A DNA stretch of 36,332 nt, from NCBI GenBank assembly GCA_025936045.1, contig JAICUB010000055.1, positions 1 through 36,332 on the forward strand, read 5' to 3'. Under the pieces are notes generated by a model. That model ran no database searches. It was given only the letters and a program-made list of their open reading frames with translations, and had not been told where the DNA came from. A program made the translations under genes and the position numbers. This stretch comes from Polyangiaceae bacterium (lineage in GTDB: Bacteria > Myxococcota_A > Polyangia > Polyangiales > Polyangiaceae). Positions 7,359 to 16,600 of the stretch are shown here, piece by piece. Positions within the stretch are counted from its first letter, which is position 1; every line of letters begins with the position of its first letter.

Positions 7359-7647
7359 ACGCAATTTTCGGTCCGCCGGTCGATTTGACGCTCCCAGAAA
7401 TCACTCGTCTTCTCGAGCACATACAATTGTGCGTTCCCGTTGTCGTACGGCTGGGTGCTGAACACCCGGACGGATCCGGAAAAGAGTGGGCTGCGGATTG
7501 CGGCCCGCCGGATCCGCATGCTACGAGGTGGCGCGCGCGTCTCAGCCGGTTGGCCCGCCCGACCTCAGCGCCCATTCGGGTGCCGAGGGCGGCGGGGGGC
7601 ACGGTGCCCCAGCGGATCGACCTCAGCCCTGGACGCGACCTCGGTCG
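7359..7647 (+). promoter_or_regulatory. 289-bp upstream region of the mre operon
   Basis: No gene is supported here. An open frame runs through it into mreB, but the true MreB start is at 7648. A -10-like TACAAT at 7422-7427 is exactly framed by GCACA and TGTGC arms (7417-7432), but no good -35 lies at the right distance. The palindrome CGGATCCG occurs twice (7471-7478 and 7509-7516), and the two copies could pair to form a stem in the leader. The region most likely holds the rod-operon promoter and a long leader. Confidence 0.35.
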
Positions 7648-8682
7648 ATGATTTTCGATTGGCTCTACGGCCTGTTCTCAAACGACCTAGCCGTCGATCT
7701 CGGTACGGCGACCACCCTCATCTACGTGAAGGGCAAGGGCATCGTCAGCTGCGAGCCGTCGGTCGTCGCCGTCCAGCGCGATGCGCGTGGTGAGCAAAAC
7801 GTGCTCGCGGTCGGCCGCGAAGCCAAGGACATGCTCGGACGCACGCCGGGCAACATCGTCGCAATCCGGCCGCTACGCGACGGGGTCATCGCCGATTTCG
7901 AGATCACGGAGGCGATGCTGCGTTACTTCATCACGCGGGCGCCGAGCCGCCGCACGCTGGTCAAGCCGCGCATCATCATTTGCGTGCCGTTCGGTATCAC
8001 CGAGGTCGAGAAGCGCGCCGTGCGCGAGAGCGCCGAGAGCGCCGGAGCGCGTGAGGTCTATCTGATCGAGGAACCGATGGCTGCGGCGATCGGCGCCGGT
8101 CTTCCCATCACCGAGCCGAGCGGCAACATGGTGGTCGACATCGGCGGCGGCACGACGGAGGTGGCCGTGATTTCGCTCGCGGGCATCGTCTACTCGCAGA
8201 GCGTTCGCGTCGGCGGCGACAAGATGGACGAGGCGATCGTCGCGTACATGAAGCGCAAGTACAACATGGCGATCGGCGAACAGACGGCCGAGCGCATCAA
8301 GATGACGATCGGCAACGCGCACCCGCTCGACCAAGAGCTCACGATGGAGGTCAAGGGCCGCGACATGGTCGCGGGCGTGCCGAAGACCGTGCTCGTGAGC
8401 TCGGAGGAGACGCGCGAGGCGCTCGCCGAGCCGATCAACGCCATCGTCGAATCCGTGCTGCTCGCCCTCGAGCGCACGCCGCCGGAGCTCGCTGCCGACA
8501 TCGTCGACAAGGGCATCGTGCTCACGGGTGGCGGGGCCCTGCTGAAGAACCTCGACGTGCTCTTGCGCGAGGAAACGGGGCTGCCCGTCATGGTCGCCGA
8601 CGATCCGATCAGTGCCGTCGTGCTCGGCAGCGGTAAGACGCTCGATCACATCGAGCTCCTGAAGGAAGTAGCGATCGGGTAA
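7648..8682 (+). CDS. mreB: Rod shape-determining actin MreB
   Basis: Bacterial actin that forms membrane-bound filaments and guides the cell-wall elongation machine. Seen: an N-terminal amphipathic membrane anchor (MIFDWLYGLF). Phosphate-1 loop DLGTATT lies at residues 17-23, with Ala in place of the more usual Asn of DLGTANT. Phosphate-2 loop DIGGGTTEVAVIS lies near 164, and the adenosine motif LTGGGALL near 291. The length of 344 is typical. The ATG at 7648 was chosen because the family starts at the anchor, and the in-frame extension upstream has intergenic character. It is the first gene of mreB-mreC-mreD-mrdA-mrdB, with only 3 bp before mreC. Confidence 0.98.
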   Translation: MIFDWLYGLFSNDLAVDLGTATTLIYVKGKGIVSCEPSVVAVQRDARGEQNVLAVGREAKDMLGRTPGNIVAIRPLRDGVIADFEITEAMLRYFITRAPSRRTLVKPRIIICVPFGITEVEKRAVRESAESAGAREVYLIEEPMAAAIGAGLPITEPSGNMVVDIGGGTTEVAVISLAGIVYSQSVRVGGDKMDEAIVAYMKRKYNMAIGEQTAERIKMTIGNAHPLDQELTMEVKGRDMVAGVPKTVLVSSEETREALAEPINAIVESVLLALERTPPELAADIVDKGIVLTGGGALLKNLDVLLREETGLPVMVADDPISAVVLGSGKTLDHIELLKEVAIG

Positions 8683-8685
8683 GCC

Positions 8686-9564
8686 ATGTCGCTCTTCAAG
8701 CGACTGCGCGACACCGGACTCGTGGTGTTCCTGCTCGCGCTGCCCTTCTTTTTTCTGCGCTCGAGCATCCGCAAGCCGGAGCAGCTGAACGCGGTCGATC
8801 GCATCGTGCTTCGGGTCGCGGCGCCGTTTCAGTACGCCGCTGCGGCGCTCTCGCGCGGCATTTCGGGCATCTTCGGGCAGTACGTGTACCTGGTCGACGT
8901 GAAGAGCGACAACGACCGGCTGGTTTACGAGAACGCGCGCCTCCGCACGGCGCAGCGCGAGCTCGCGGAAACACAGGCCGAAAATCGGCGCCTCCGCCGC
9001 CTCCTCGGTTTGCGCGACACCGTGCAGCACGAGACGGTGAGCGCGCTCGTCGTCGCGAAGGACACCACCGAGTACTTTCGCGTCTGGCACCTCACGATCG
9101 ACGCACCGAACGCGGAGATTCGCCCGAACATGCCCGTCATTTCGCTCGACGGCGCCGTCGGTACGGTGCTCCGCGTCGCCGGGCGCGACGCGGACGTCGA
9201 GCTCACGGTCGACAGCGGCTTCGGCGTCGACGTCGTGGTCGAGCGCACGGGAGCGCGCGGCTTCGTGCGGGGCTCCGGCGACCGCTCGAAATACGCCGTG
9301 CGCGTCGAGTACGTACCGCGCACCGATCTCGTCGAGGTCGGCGACCTGCTCGTGACGAGCGGCGTCGGCTGCCGCTTCCCGAAGGGGATTCCCGTCGCGC
9401 GCGTCTCGAAGGTGCTCCGGCGTGACTTCGGCATCTACCAGACGGTCGAGGCGGAGCCGTCGGTGGATTTCTCGCGGCTCGAAGAGGTGCTCGTCGTGCT
9501 CACCGACACGAGCGAATGCGATCAGCGTGAGCCGCAGGCGCGCTCTCCGCGCGCCAAGCGATAA
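8686..9564 (+). CDS. mreC: Rod shape-determining protein MreC
   Basis: Bitopic periplasmic scaffold that links MreB filaments to PBP2 and activates RodA-PBP2. Seen: one transmembrane helix (residues 11-24, VVFLLALPFFFL). A heptad-rich coiled coil follows at about 70-108 (YENARLRTAQRELAETQAEN). Two beta-barrel subdomains come next, with the family signatures NMPVISLDGAVGTV and LLVTSGVGCRFPKGIPV. The length of 292 residues is normal. The C-terminus ends in a short polar, basic tail. It starts 3 bp after mreB and is followed 12 bp later by mreD. Confidence 0.96.
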   Translation: MSLFKRLRDTGLVVFLLALPFFFLRSSIRKPEQLNAVDRIVLRVAAPFQYAAAALSRGISGIFGQYVYLVDVKSDNDRLVYENARLRTAQRELAETQAENRRLRRLLGLRDTVQHETVSALVVAKDTTEYFRVWHLTIDAPNAEIRPNMPVISLDGAVGTVLRVAGRDADVELTVDSGFGVDVVVERTGARGFVRGSGDRSKYAVRVEYVPRTDLVEVGDLLVTSGVGCRFPKGIPVARVSKVLRRDFGIYQTVEAEPSVDFSRLEEVLVVLTDTSECDQREPQARSPRAKR

Positions 9565-9576
9565 TCGGAGCCCATC

Positions 9577-10113
9577 ATGCGCAGTACGGCCTATTTCGGC
9601 GTCGCGGTTCTCCTGCTCCTGATCCAGAGTAACCTCTTTCGCCTGTTCGGTCCGCTCGGGAGCTTGCTCGGAGCGCGCTGGGTGCACGGCATCACGCCGA
9701 GCCTGGTCTTGCCGCTCGTCGTGTTTTTGGGCGTGCACGAGCCGTCGATGCCGCGCGGCGCGCTGCTCGCGTTCGGCATCGGGTATGCCGAGGACTTGAT
9801 GAGCGGCGCGCCGGTCGGGCTCTTCACGTTCATCTCCGTCGCCATTTGGTGGCTCGCGCGCGTGGCGGGCGTACGGCTCACGGCGCAGACGGCGCTGCCG
9901 CGCATCTCGCTCGCGCTCGCGTTCTCGCTCGTCGAGGGAGCGATGGTGCTGATCCTGCTCGCCGTCTTCGGTGGGGACAATCGCCGGCCGGTCGAGGTCG
10001 CGAGCGTCGTGATCCCGCGCTCGCTCGCGACGGCGCTATTTTCACCGCCGGTCTTTCGGCTGGCGCAGCGCTTGCGCCAGAGCGCGGCGCCTGCGCGCGC
10101 ACCGGAGGGCTGA
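9577..10113 (+). CDS. mreD: Rod shape-determining protein MreD
   Basis: Small polytopic membrane protein of the elongasome that partners MreC. Seen: 178 residues with five or six hydrophobic helices, a SLVLPLVVFLGVHE segment, and the helix GYAEDLMSGAPVGLFTF, which matches the GLLxDLxSGxPLG pattern typical of MreD. The C-terminal 20 residues are basic and cytosolic. Position between mreC and the PBP2 gene (3-bp gap) supports the call, because MreD sequences alone diverge strongly. Confidence 0.93.
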   Translation: MRSTAYFGVAVLLLLIQSNLFRLFGPLGSLLGARWVHGITPSLVLPLVVFLGVHEPSMPRGALLAFGIGYAEDLMSGAPVGLFTFISVAIWWLARVAGVRLTAQTALPRISLALAFSLVEGAMVLILLAVFGGDNRRPVEVASVVIPRSLATALFSPPVFRLAQRLRQSAAPARAPEG

Positions 10114-10116
10114 CCC

Positions 10117-12045
10117 ATGCGCCTCTTCGTCCAGCGCTCCGATGTCGGCGAGTTTCGCCGCCGCTACCGCTGGATGGTGCTCATCGTGGTCGGGGCGTTC
10201 ATGGCGCTCGTCGGCCGTCTCGTGTTGCTCCAGCTCGTCGAGGGCGACGTGCATCGCGCCCAGGCGCGCCGCAACATCGTCCGCGAAGGCTTTTTGGCGA
10301 CCACGCGCGGCGTGATTCGCGATTCGCTCGGCCGCGTGCTCGCCGCGAACCGGCCGGCGTACAACGTGTACGTCACGCCCTCGCGGCTCGACATGGAGAA
10401 GGCGTGGCCGCTCCTCACGCGCGTGACGCACCTGGACGACGCCGAGAAGGCCGCGCTCGAGCAGAAGATCAACGAGCGCCGCGGCCTCGACGCGAAGGAT
10501 CGCCGGCGCCAGCAGCAGATCCTCGTCAAGGTGGACATCGATCGCGATGCGGTTGCATACCTCGAGACGCACGAACGCGAGCTCGAAGGCGTCGAGGTCG
10601 CGCCCTCGCCCGTGCGCTACTACCCGTACGGCGCCCTCGGCGCGCACGTCATCGGCACCATGCGCGAGGTGAACCGCGAGGAGCTCGCGTGGCTCGGCGA
10701 TCGCGGCTACCGAGCGGGGGATCGCACGGGCGCCATCGGCATCGAGCGGCGTTGGGAGAGCTACCTGCGCGGCCAGCGCGGCATGCGCAAAACCGTGCGA
10801 GGCGCGGGCAGACGGCTCGATCCCGAGCAGCTCGAGGCGAAGTACCTGGAGGAGCCGCGGCGCGTCGAGCCGATTCCGGGACGCGACATCTCGCTCACGC
10901 TCGACATCGAGCTCATCGAGTCGATGGAGCGCGCCATGCACGGCCAGCTCGCCGGCGCGGCCGTAATGGTGGACGTGCGCACGGGCCGCATCCTCGCGCT
11001 GCTCTCGAAGCCGAGTTTCGATCCGAACGTCGTCTCGGGCGGGCAGGGGATCAAGGCCGTGAGCGAGGCGTACACGCGGCTCTACGCCGATCCGTTGAAG
11101 CCGACGCTCGACAAGACGATCTCGGCGGCCTATCCGCCGGGGTCGACCTACAAGCCGTTCACCGCGCTCGCCGGGCTCGCGGACGGCTTGGTCGATCCCA
11201 AGGCCGAGATCGATTGCCGGGGCGGCTTCGAGTACGGCAAGCGCTACTTCCGCTGCACGGGCGTCCACCGGCGCGTGAACCTGCACAACGCCATCGTCCA
11301 GTCGTGCAACACGTACTTCTACGAGCTCGGGTCGCGCATCAGCATCGACCGCCTCGCCTCGATTGGGCTGGATTTCGGCTTCGGGGTGCGCACCGGCATC
11401 GGCGTGAACCCGGAGGCGCGCGGCCGCATGCCGACGCGCGGCTGGTACACGCGGCGCTACAAGGAGGCGTTTCGCGGCGGCTTCACCGTGCTCTCGGCGA
11501 TCGGACAGGGCGCTACCACCGTCACCGTGCTCCAGCTCGCGCTCGCGTACGCGGCGCTCGCGAACGGCGGCACCGTCTACCAGCCGCAGGTCGTGCGCAG
11601 CATCGAGACGAGCGACGGCACCGTGATCCAGGAGTTTCCTCCGCGCGTTCGGCGCATCGTCGGTGTCGACCAGTCGCACCTCTCGATGGTGAAGAGCGCG
11701 ATGCAGGGCGTCACGAGCGAGAAACACGGGACCGGCTACGCGGGTCGCATTCCGGGCGTCGATCTCGCCGGCAAGACCGGTACCGCGCAGGTGAGCCACG
11801 TCACGCCCCGGAGCGTCGATCCGCAGCGTGAGTGGTACTTCAACCGCGACCACGCCTGGTTCGCCGGCTACTCGCCTGCGGCGTCGCCCGAGATTGCAAT
11901 CGTCGTGCTCATCGAGCACGGCGGCGGCGGCGGCAAGAACGCCGTTCCCGTCGCCATGCGCGTGGTACGGGATTGGCAAAAACTGAAGGAAGATCGGCTT
12001 GCCGCGCGTAGCCCCACGGCCGGATCCGGCAAGGGGAACCTCTAG
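10117..12045 (+). CDS. mrdA: Penicillin-binding protein 2, elongation transpeptidase
   Basis: Class B PBP that cross-links peptidoglycan during lateral growth and works with RodA. Seen: one N-terminal transmembrane helix (about residues 22-42). A pedestal/dimerisation domain follows with RGVIRDSLGRVLAANRPAYN. The transpeptidase domain has catalytic Ser343 in STYK, the SCN triad at 396-398 and KTGTAQ at 553-558. The length of 642 is normal. It starts 3 bp after mreD and ends 2 bp before mrdB, so the two are surely co-expressed. Confidence 0.97.
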   Translation: MRLFVQRSDVGEFRRRYRWMVLIVVGAFMALVGRLVLLQLVEGDVHRAQARRNIVREGFLATTRGVIRDSLGRVLAANRPAYNVYVTPSRLDMEKAWPLLTRVTHLDDAEKAALEQKINERRGLDAKDRRRQQQILVKVDIDRDAVAYLETHERELEGVEVAPSPVRYYPYGALGAHVIGTMREVNREELAWLGDRGYRAGDRTGAIGIERRWESYLRGQRGMRKTVRGAGRRLDPEQLEAKYLEEPRRVEPIPGRDISLTLDIELIESMERAMHGQLAGAAVMVDVRTGRILALLSKPSFDPNVVSGGQGIKAVSEAYTRLYADPLKPTLDKTISAAYPPGSTYKPFTALAGLADGLVDPKAEIDCRGGFEYGKRYFRCTGVHRRVNLHNAIVQSCNTYFYELGSRISIDRLASIGLDFGFGVRTGIGVNPEARGRMPTRGWYTRRYKEAFRGGFTVLSAIGQGATTVTVLQLALAYAALANGGTVYQPQVVRSIETSDGTVIQEFPPRVRRIVGVDQSHLSMVKSAMQGVTSEKHGTGYAGRIPGVDLAGKTGTAQVSHVTPRSVDPQREWYFNRDHAWFAGYSPAASPEIAIVVLIEHGGGGGKNAVPVAMRVVRDWQKLKEDRLAARSPTAGSGKGNL

Positions 12046-12047
12046 CC

Positions 12048-13166
12048 TTGCCCCGCGATCACATCACCGCGCGCGGCGGGCCGAGCATCGACATGCCGCT
12101 CCTGATCGCCATCATGGCGATCATCACGCTCGGGCTCGTCAACCTGTACAGCGCGACCAGCGTGTACGCGGACGACGCGCAGCGAGCGACGCTCGCCGAC
12201 ATCTACGTCTCGCAAATTTACTGGATCGTCGTGGGCACGCTGCTCGCGATCTTGGTCGCCTCGATCGACTACCGGAGCCTCGATCGGCTCGCGATGGTCA
12301 CCTACTTCGGCGGCCTGGTTTCGCTCGCGCTCGTCTTCGTCGTCTCGCGCAGCATTCGCGGCGCCGCGCGCTGGATCGCGATCGGTAGCTTCAACTTCCA
12401 GCCGAGCGAGTTCATGAAGATCGTGCTGATCCTCGTGCTCGCGCGCTACCTGCACAACGACAACAAAGTCGAGCCGCGCACGTTGCTCGATCTCGTGCGC
12501 CCGGCGCTCATCACGGCGGTGCCCGTGGTGCTCGTGATGGCGCAGCCGGACCTCGGCACGGCGCTCATCTACATGCTCACGGCCGGCTCGATGATTGCGA
12601 TGACGCGCATCCGGACGCGCAGCGTCCTGACGTTCGTCGCGAGCGGCGCCGCGGCCCTACCGCTTGCTTGGAATTTCGTCCTGCACCAGTACCAGAAGGA
12701 TCGCATCACGAGCTTTCTGCACCCGGAGAACGACACGACGGGCGCCGGCTGGCACGCCTTCCAGTCCCAAACCGCGATCGGCAACGGGCAGCTCTTCGGG
12801 GAAGGGTTCATGCAGGGCACGCAGAACCAGTTCCGCCTCTTACCCGATCAGTTCTCGGATTTCCCCTTCGCCGTCTTTTGCGAAGATTGGGGCTTCGCCG
12901 GCGCGGTCGTCCTCTTGGGGCTCTACTGCTTCGCCTGCATTTGGGCGATTCACGTCGCTTCGCAGGCCAAGGATCGCTTCGGTGCCGCCCTCGCCATCGG
13001 CGTCGGCGCGAACCTGTTCTGGCACGTCGTGCTGAACGTCGGCATGGCCGTCGGCTTGCTGCCGGTCGTCGGCGTCACGCTGCCGTTGTTTTCGTACGGC
13101 GGCTCGAGCGTCGTCACCATGATGGTGGGCTTGGGCCTATTGATGAACGTCAGCATGCGACGGTAA
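12048..13166 (+). CDS. mrdB: Peptidoglycan glycosyltransferase RodA
   Basis: SEDS-family polymerase that extends glycan strands from lipid II in complex with PBP2. Seen: 372 residues with about ten transmembrane helices. Signatures include GAARWIAIGSFNFQPSEFMK, then AQPDLGTAL, the extracellular region before DFPFAVFCEDWGFAG, and the C-terminal TLPLFSYGGSSVV motif of the SEDS family. The start is a TTG at 12048, 2 bp after the PBP2 stop. An ATG at 12093 would remove 15 residues of a polar N-terminus and is also possible. It ends 17 bp before the convergent SNF2 gene, and no clear terminator is seen in that gap. Confidence 0.97.
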   Translation: MPRDHITARGGPSIDMPLLIAIMAIITLGLVNLYSATSVYADDAQRATLADIYVSQIYWIVVGTLLAILVASIDYRSLDRLAMVTYFGGLVSLALVFVVSRSIRGAARWIAIGSFNFQPSEFMKIVLILVLARYLHNDNKVEPRTLLDLVRPALITAVPVVLVMAQPDLGTALIYMLTAGSMIAMTRIRTRSVLTFVASGAAALPLAWNFVLHQYQKDRITSFLHPENDTTGAGWHAFQSQTAIGNGQLFGEGFMQGTQNQFRLLPDQFSDFPFAVFCEDWGFAGAVVLLGLYCFACIWAIHVASQAKDRFGAALAIGVGANLFWHVVLNVGMAVGLLPVVGVTLPLFSYGGSSVVTMMVGLGLLMNVSMRR

Positions 13167-13183
13167 CGGACTGGCGAGCGACC

Positions 13184-16100
13184 TCAATCGACTTTGAACA
13201 GATCGTCCAGGTCTTCCTTCGTGAGCATCTTTTCGCCGCCGGCGTCTTCGCTGAGGACGGAGTTCACGAGATCCTTCTTCTTCTGCTTGAGCTGGAGGAT
13301 CTTCTCTTCGATCGTGCCCGCGGCGACCAAGCGATAGACGGTGACGACCTTCTTCTGGCCGATGCGGTGCGCGCGGTCGGAGGCTTGATCCTCGACGGCG
13401 GGGTTCCACCACGGGTCGAAGTGAATCACGGTGTCGGCGGCCGTGAGGTTCAGGCCGGAGCCGCCTGCCTTCAGACTGATGAGGAAGACGGGGATCGTCG
13501 GATCTTGCTGGAAGCGATCGATGCGTTCCGGGCGATCCATCGTGCTGCCGTCGAGGTACTCGTACTTGATCTTGTCCTCGTCGAGCGACTGCGCGATGAG
13601 CTTCAACATCGTGACGAACTGGCTAAAAATGAGCACTTTGTGGCCGCCGGACTCGACCTCTTCCACGAGCTCGCGGAGGGCCGAGAGCTTGCCGCTGTCG
13701 TCGTGGCTGAACTCGCGCGGCAAGCCGAGCAGGCGCGGATCGCACGCCGCCTGCCGGAGCTTCGTGAGACCGGCGAGGATGTGGAGCTGGCTCTTCGCCA
13801 TACCCTGGCGCTCGACCTCGCCCATGACCTGCGCGCGCACCTCGCGCAGGACCTGAAGGTAAATTGCCTTCTGGTCCGGCACCATGTCGATGAGCTTGTC
13901 GACTTCGAGCTTCGGCGGGAGGTCCTTTGCGACCTCGTTCTTCGTACGGCGCAGGATGAAGGGGTGGATGACGGAGCGCATGCGCGCCGCGCGCTCGGAG
14001 TTGCCCTGTTCGATCGGGCGGGCATAGCGCTCCTCGAACTTCTGCAAGCTCCCGAGCATGTTGGGGCTCACGAAGTCGAAGAGCGACCAGATTTCGCTCA
14101 GGCGGTTTTCGATCGGCGTGCCGGTGAGTGCGAGCCGGTGCTCGGCGTTGAGCTCCTTCGCGGCTTGCGCCGTCGCGCTGACCGGGTTCTTGATCGCCTG
14201 CGCCTCGTCGAGAATGGCGTAGTCGAGCCGTAGCTCCTTCAAGAGGTCGATGTCGCGCCGCAGGAGCGCGTAGCTCGTGATGATGACGTTCGAGGTCTCG
14301 AGCTCGTCCGCTTGCTCCTTGCGGCCCGCGCCGTGCCAGAGCGCCGTCGTGAGCGACGGACCGAAGCGTTCGATCTCGCGCACCCAGTTGGAGACCACGC
14401 TCGTCGGCGCCACGATGAGCGCACGCAGGGCCTCGTCCTTCTTCTCCGCCTTGAGCGACAGCAAAAGCGCGATCGTTTCGATCGTCTTGCCGAGACCCAT
14501 GTCGTCGGCGAGCACGCCGCCCGAGCCGATCTCGTGGATGAAGCGCAGCCAAGAGAGGCCCTGCTCTTGATACGGACGGAGCGTCGCCTTGAGCGCTTTG
14601 GGCTTTTTGACCGCTTTGATCTCGTCGATCGACTCGAGTTTCTTGAAGAGATCCTTCGCGCTGCCGGTGATCGACGAATTGGCCGTGTGTTGCAGGAGCT
14701 CCTGCACGCGTCCGGCCTGGGAGAGCGGGATCTTGCCGCTCTTGCCGGCGGCGGTGATGAGCTCGACCTCGCGGTCGAGCATGCTCTGCACGCGCTCGGC
14801 GTCGATCGGCGCGAACGAGTTGTCGCTCAGGCGCACGTACTTTTTGCCCTCGCGCAAGCAGCGCTCGAGCTCGTCGCGATCGACGCCGACGCCTTCGCTC
14901 TCGTACGCGACCTTGACGGCGAGCCAATCGACGCCGCTCGACACGCGAGCGTTCATCATCACGGGCTTGGCGCGCACCTGCGTGCCGACGAACTCCTCCG
15001 GCACGTAGAGATCCCAATCCTCGGGGAGGGAACCTACGCCCTCGGACCAGAACGCGATCGCGTCGTCGCCGTGGGAGACGAAGTGCTGGCCGCTCTCGTC
15101 CGCCTCGAGGCCGAGCTCCAGCAGCTTTTCGACGGCGCTCTGCTGCGCGACGATGTCGCAACGGATGCAGCGCGCGCGCTTCTGGCCTTCACGCGGCGGC
15201 AGGATCATGACGGGCGGCGAGATGCCGTCGGCGCGGACCTCGACTTCGAGGTCGCCGTAGACGGCTTTGAGCGCGACCTCGACGTCGGTCAGCGACCCAC
15301 CCGCCCGCATGCGGAAGGTCGGCTCCATGTCGACCACGTCCGCGACCTGCGACAGATCCGGTAGCTGGGCGCCGACTTCGATCGCGACCTTCGGCAAGCC
15401 GTAGGTGATCATGCTCACGAGCTCGGACGCGGGCTCGGCGATCGTAGGGCTCCGCAGCAAGCGGCGGAGGGCGGCGGGTGAAACGCGCGGATCGAGGGGG
15501 CGCGCGATGCCGTCGCTCGTGTCGACGTGCCAACCGGGCGCGCCTTCGAACCAGCCGCCGCTCGTGAGTTGGAAGCGACGCCCGTCGGGACGCTCGAACG
15601 TCACCTTGGCGACGATGGTTTCCGCGCCGACGAGCTCGAGATCGAAACGTGGGCGCAGCGGCTCGTCGACGAAGCGAAGCTGCATCAGCGCCGGCTCGAG
15701 CAGGACGCGCCGTTCACGCACGAGCGGCAAGAGCTCCGCCGCGTCCTCGCCACGGATGTCGACCGCGGGGTGGCGCGGATTGCCGCTTTCGAAGCGCGCG
15801 AGCACGCGGAGCGCCGCGCGATCGGGCGTGGGAATGAGCGCTTGCCAGCCGAGCGCGTCGCTCGGCAAGAGCGGGCGTCGATTGTCGACGTCGAGCACGG
15901 TGACCGTGAGTCCGCCTTGGCGCACGTGCACACGGAACTCGAGCTGGAGTTGGCGTGTCGAGCCTTCCGGCGAGAGCCAGGCACCGATGCCCGTCGGGCG
16001 TGCGGTCGCGTCCGGCGTGGGCGGCGTGTAGTGATTGGTCGGGACGTTCAATTGTTGCGTTTGCACGCGGCGGCGGCGATCGCGGCGCCGGCTGGCCTTG

Positions 16101-16600
16101 CTGCCGTCGAGGCCGTTGCTTCCGCCCCCGCCGCCGTGTTGGTGCTGCGGTTGGTGCTGCTGTTGCTGGTGAACGTGAGGAGGGTTGGGCGCGCCGCCCG
16201 GCTGCGGAACGTTGCGCGGCAGCGCGGAGCGCGCGCGGTTGCGCACCGTGATGAGGAGCGCCGCCACGTGCTTGCAATGTTGCCCGGTCTTTTGAAACGC
16301 CGGGCAGGTGCAGTGCGAGGTGATGCCCTCCCCGCCGAGGCGAATCGTTACCGCGTACGGATCGGGGTCGGACCCGCGCACTTTGCCCTGCGCGGTCGAG
16401 TCGTTCACGTCCACCTCCTCGACGACCTTGCGCTTCTCGTAGTCGAGCCCGCGCAAGAAGGTGCGAGCCCCCAAAAGGCGGCGCAGGCCGCGATCGGACA
16501 AAGTGGATAGGGCGTCGGCTAGGGAGGACACGGCTCGATGCTGCGCGATGAGGGGCCGCCCCTCGCGGGCGGCGGTGTCAGTGGAGGAAGGTTCTTGCAA
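13184..16600 (-). CDS. SWIM zinc-finger SNF2-family ATPase/helicase
   Basis: Predicted DNA translocase of the bacterial SNF2/HepA group, 1138 residues. Seen: an N-terminal SWIM zinc finger (Cys97, Cys99, Cys109, His111 in CTCPAFQKTGQHCKH). A His/Gln-rich stretch (about 142-156) and an Arg-rich patch follow. A large middle domain comes next. The SNF2 core has Walker A LADDMGLGKT near residue 700, DEAQAIKN near 800, and LTGTPIENRLSEIWSL. The C-terminal helicase domain has LKAGGSGLNLTAAD and DRAHRIGQ. Known: such proteins remodel protein-DNA or RNA polymerase-DNA complexes; the exact role of SWIM-SNF2 proteins in bacteria is poorly defined. The TTG at 16600 lies 23 bp inside the upstream pyrophosphatase-like gene, suggesting coupling. 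A GTG at 16532 is an alternative start. Confidence 0.93.
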   Translation of the reverse strand: MQEPSSTDTAAREGRPLIAQHRAVSSLADALSTLSDRGLRRLLGARTFLRGLDYEKRKVVEEVDVNDSTAQGKVRGSDPDPYAVTIRLGGEGITSHCTCPAFQKTGQHCKHVAALLITVRNRARSALPRNVPQPGGAPNPPHVHQQQQHQPQHQHGGGGGSNGLDGSKASRRRDRRRRVQTQQLNVPTNHYTPPTPDATARPTGIGAWLSPEGSTRQLQLEFRVHVRQGGLTVTVLDVDNRRPLLPSDALGWQALIPTPDRAALRVLARFESGNPRHPAVDIRGEDAAELLPLVRERRVLLEPALMQLRFVDEPLRPRFDLELVGAETIVAKVTFERPDGRRFQLTSGGWFEGAPGWHVDTSDGIARPLDPRVSPAALRRLLRSPTIAEPASELVSMITYGLPKVAIEVGAQLPDLSQVADVVDMEPTFRMRAGGSLTDVEVALKAVYGDLEVEVRADGISPPVMILPPREGQKRARCIRCDIVAQQSAVEKLLELGLEADESGQHFVSHGDDAIAFWSEGVGSLPEDWDLYVPEEFVGTQVRAKPVMMNARVSSGVDWLAVKVAYESEGVGVDRDELERCLREGKKYVRLSDNSFAPIDAERVQSMLDREVELITAAGKSGKIPLSQAGRVQELLQHTANSSITGSAKDLFKKLESIDEIKAVKKPKALKATLRPYQEQGLSWLRFIHEIGSGGVLADDMGLGKTIETIALLLSLKAEKKDEALRALIVAPTSVVSNWVREIERFGPSLTTALWHGAGRKEQADELETSNVIITSYALLRRDIDLLKELRLDYAILDEAQAIKNPVSATAQAAKELNAEHRLALTGTPIENRLSEIWSLFDFVSPNMLGSLQKFEERYARPIEQGNSERAARMRSVIHPFILRRTKNEVAKDLPPKLEVDKLIDMVPDQKAIYLQVLREVRAQVMGEVERQGMAKSQLHILAGLTKLRQAACDPRLLGLPREFSHDDSGKLSALRELVEEVESGGHKVLIFSQFVTMLKLIAQSLDEDKIKYEYLDGSTMDRPERIDRFQQDPTIPVFLISLKAGGSGLNLTAADTVIHFDPWWNPAVEDQASDRAHRIGQKKVVTVYRLVAAGTIEEKILQLKQKKKDLVNSVLSEDAGGEKMLTKEDLDDLFKVD

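Noticed and set aside
7486..7647. 54-codon N-terminal extension of MreB
   Set aside because: The frame is open, but the sequence has no MreB similarity and the family begins at the membrane anchor encoded from 7648.
7873..9738. 621-codon minus-strand open frame across mreB-mreC
   Set aside because: It is the shadow of strong plus-strand genes in a GC-rich genome, with His/Arg/Glu-rich composition and no recognisable domain.
10042..11979. 645-codon minus-strand frame across the PBP2 gene
   Set aside because: Shadow frame; PBP2 on the other strand has all catalytic motifs.
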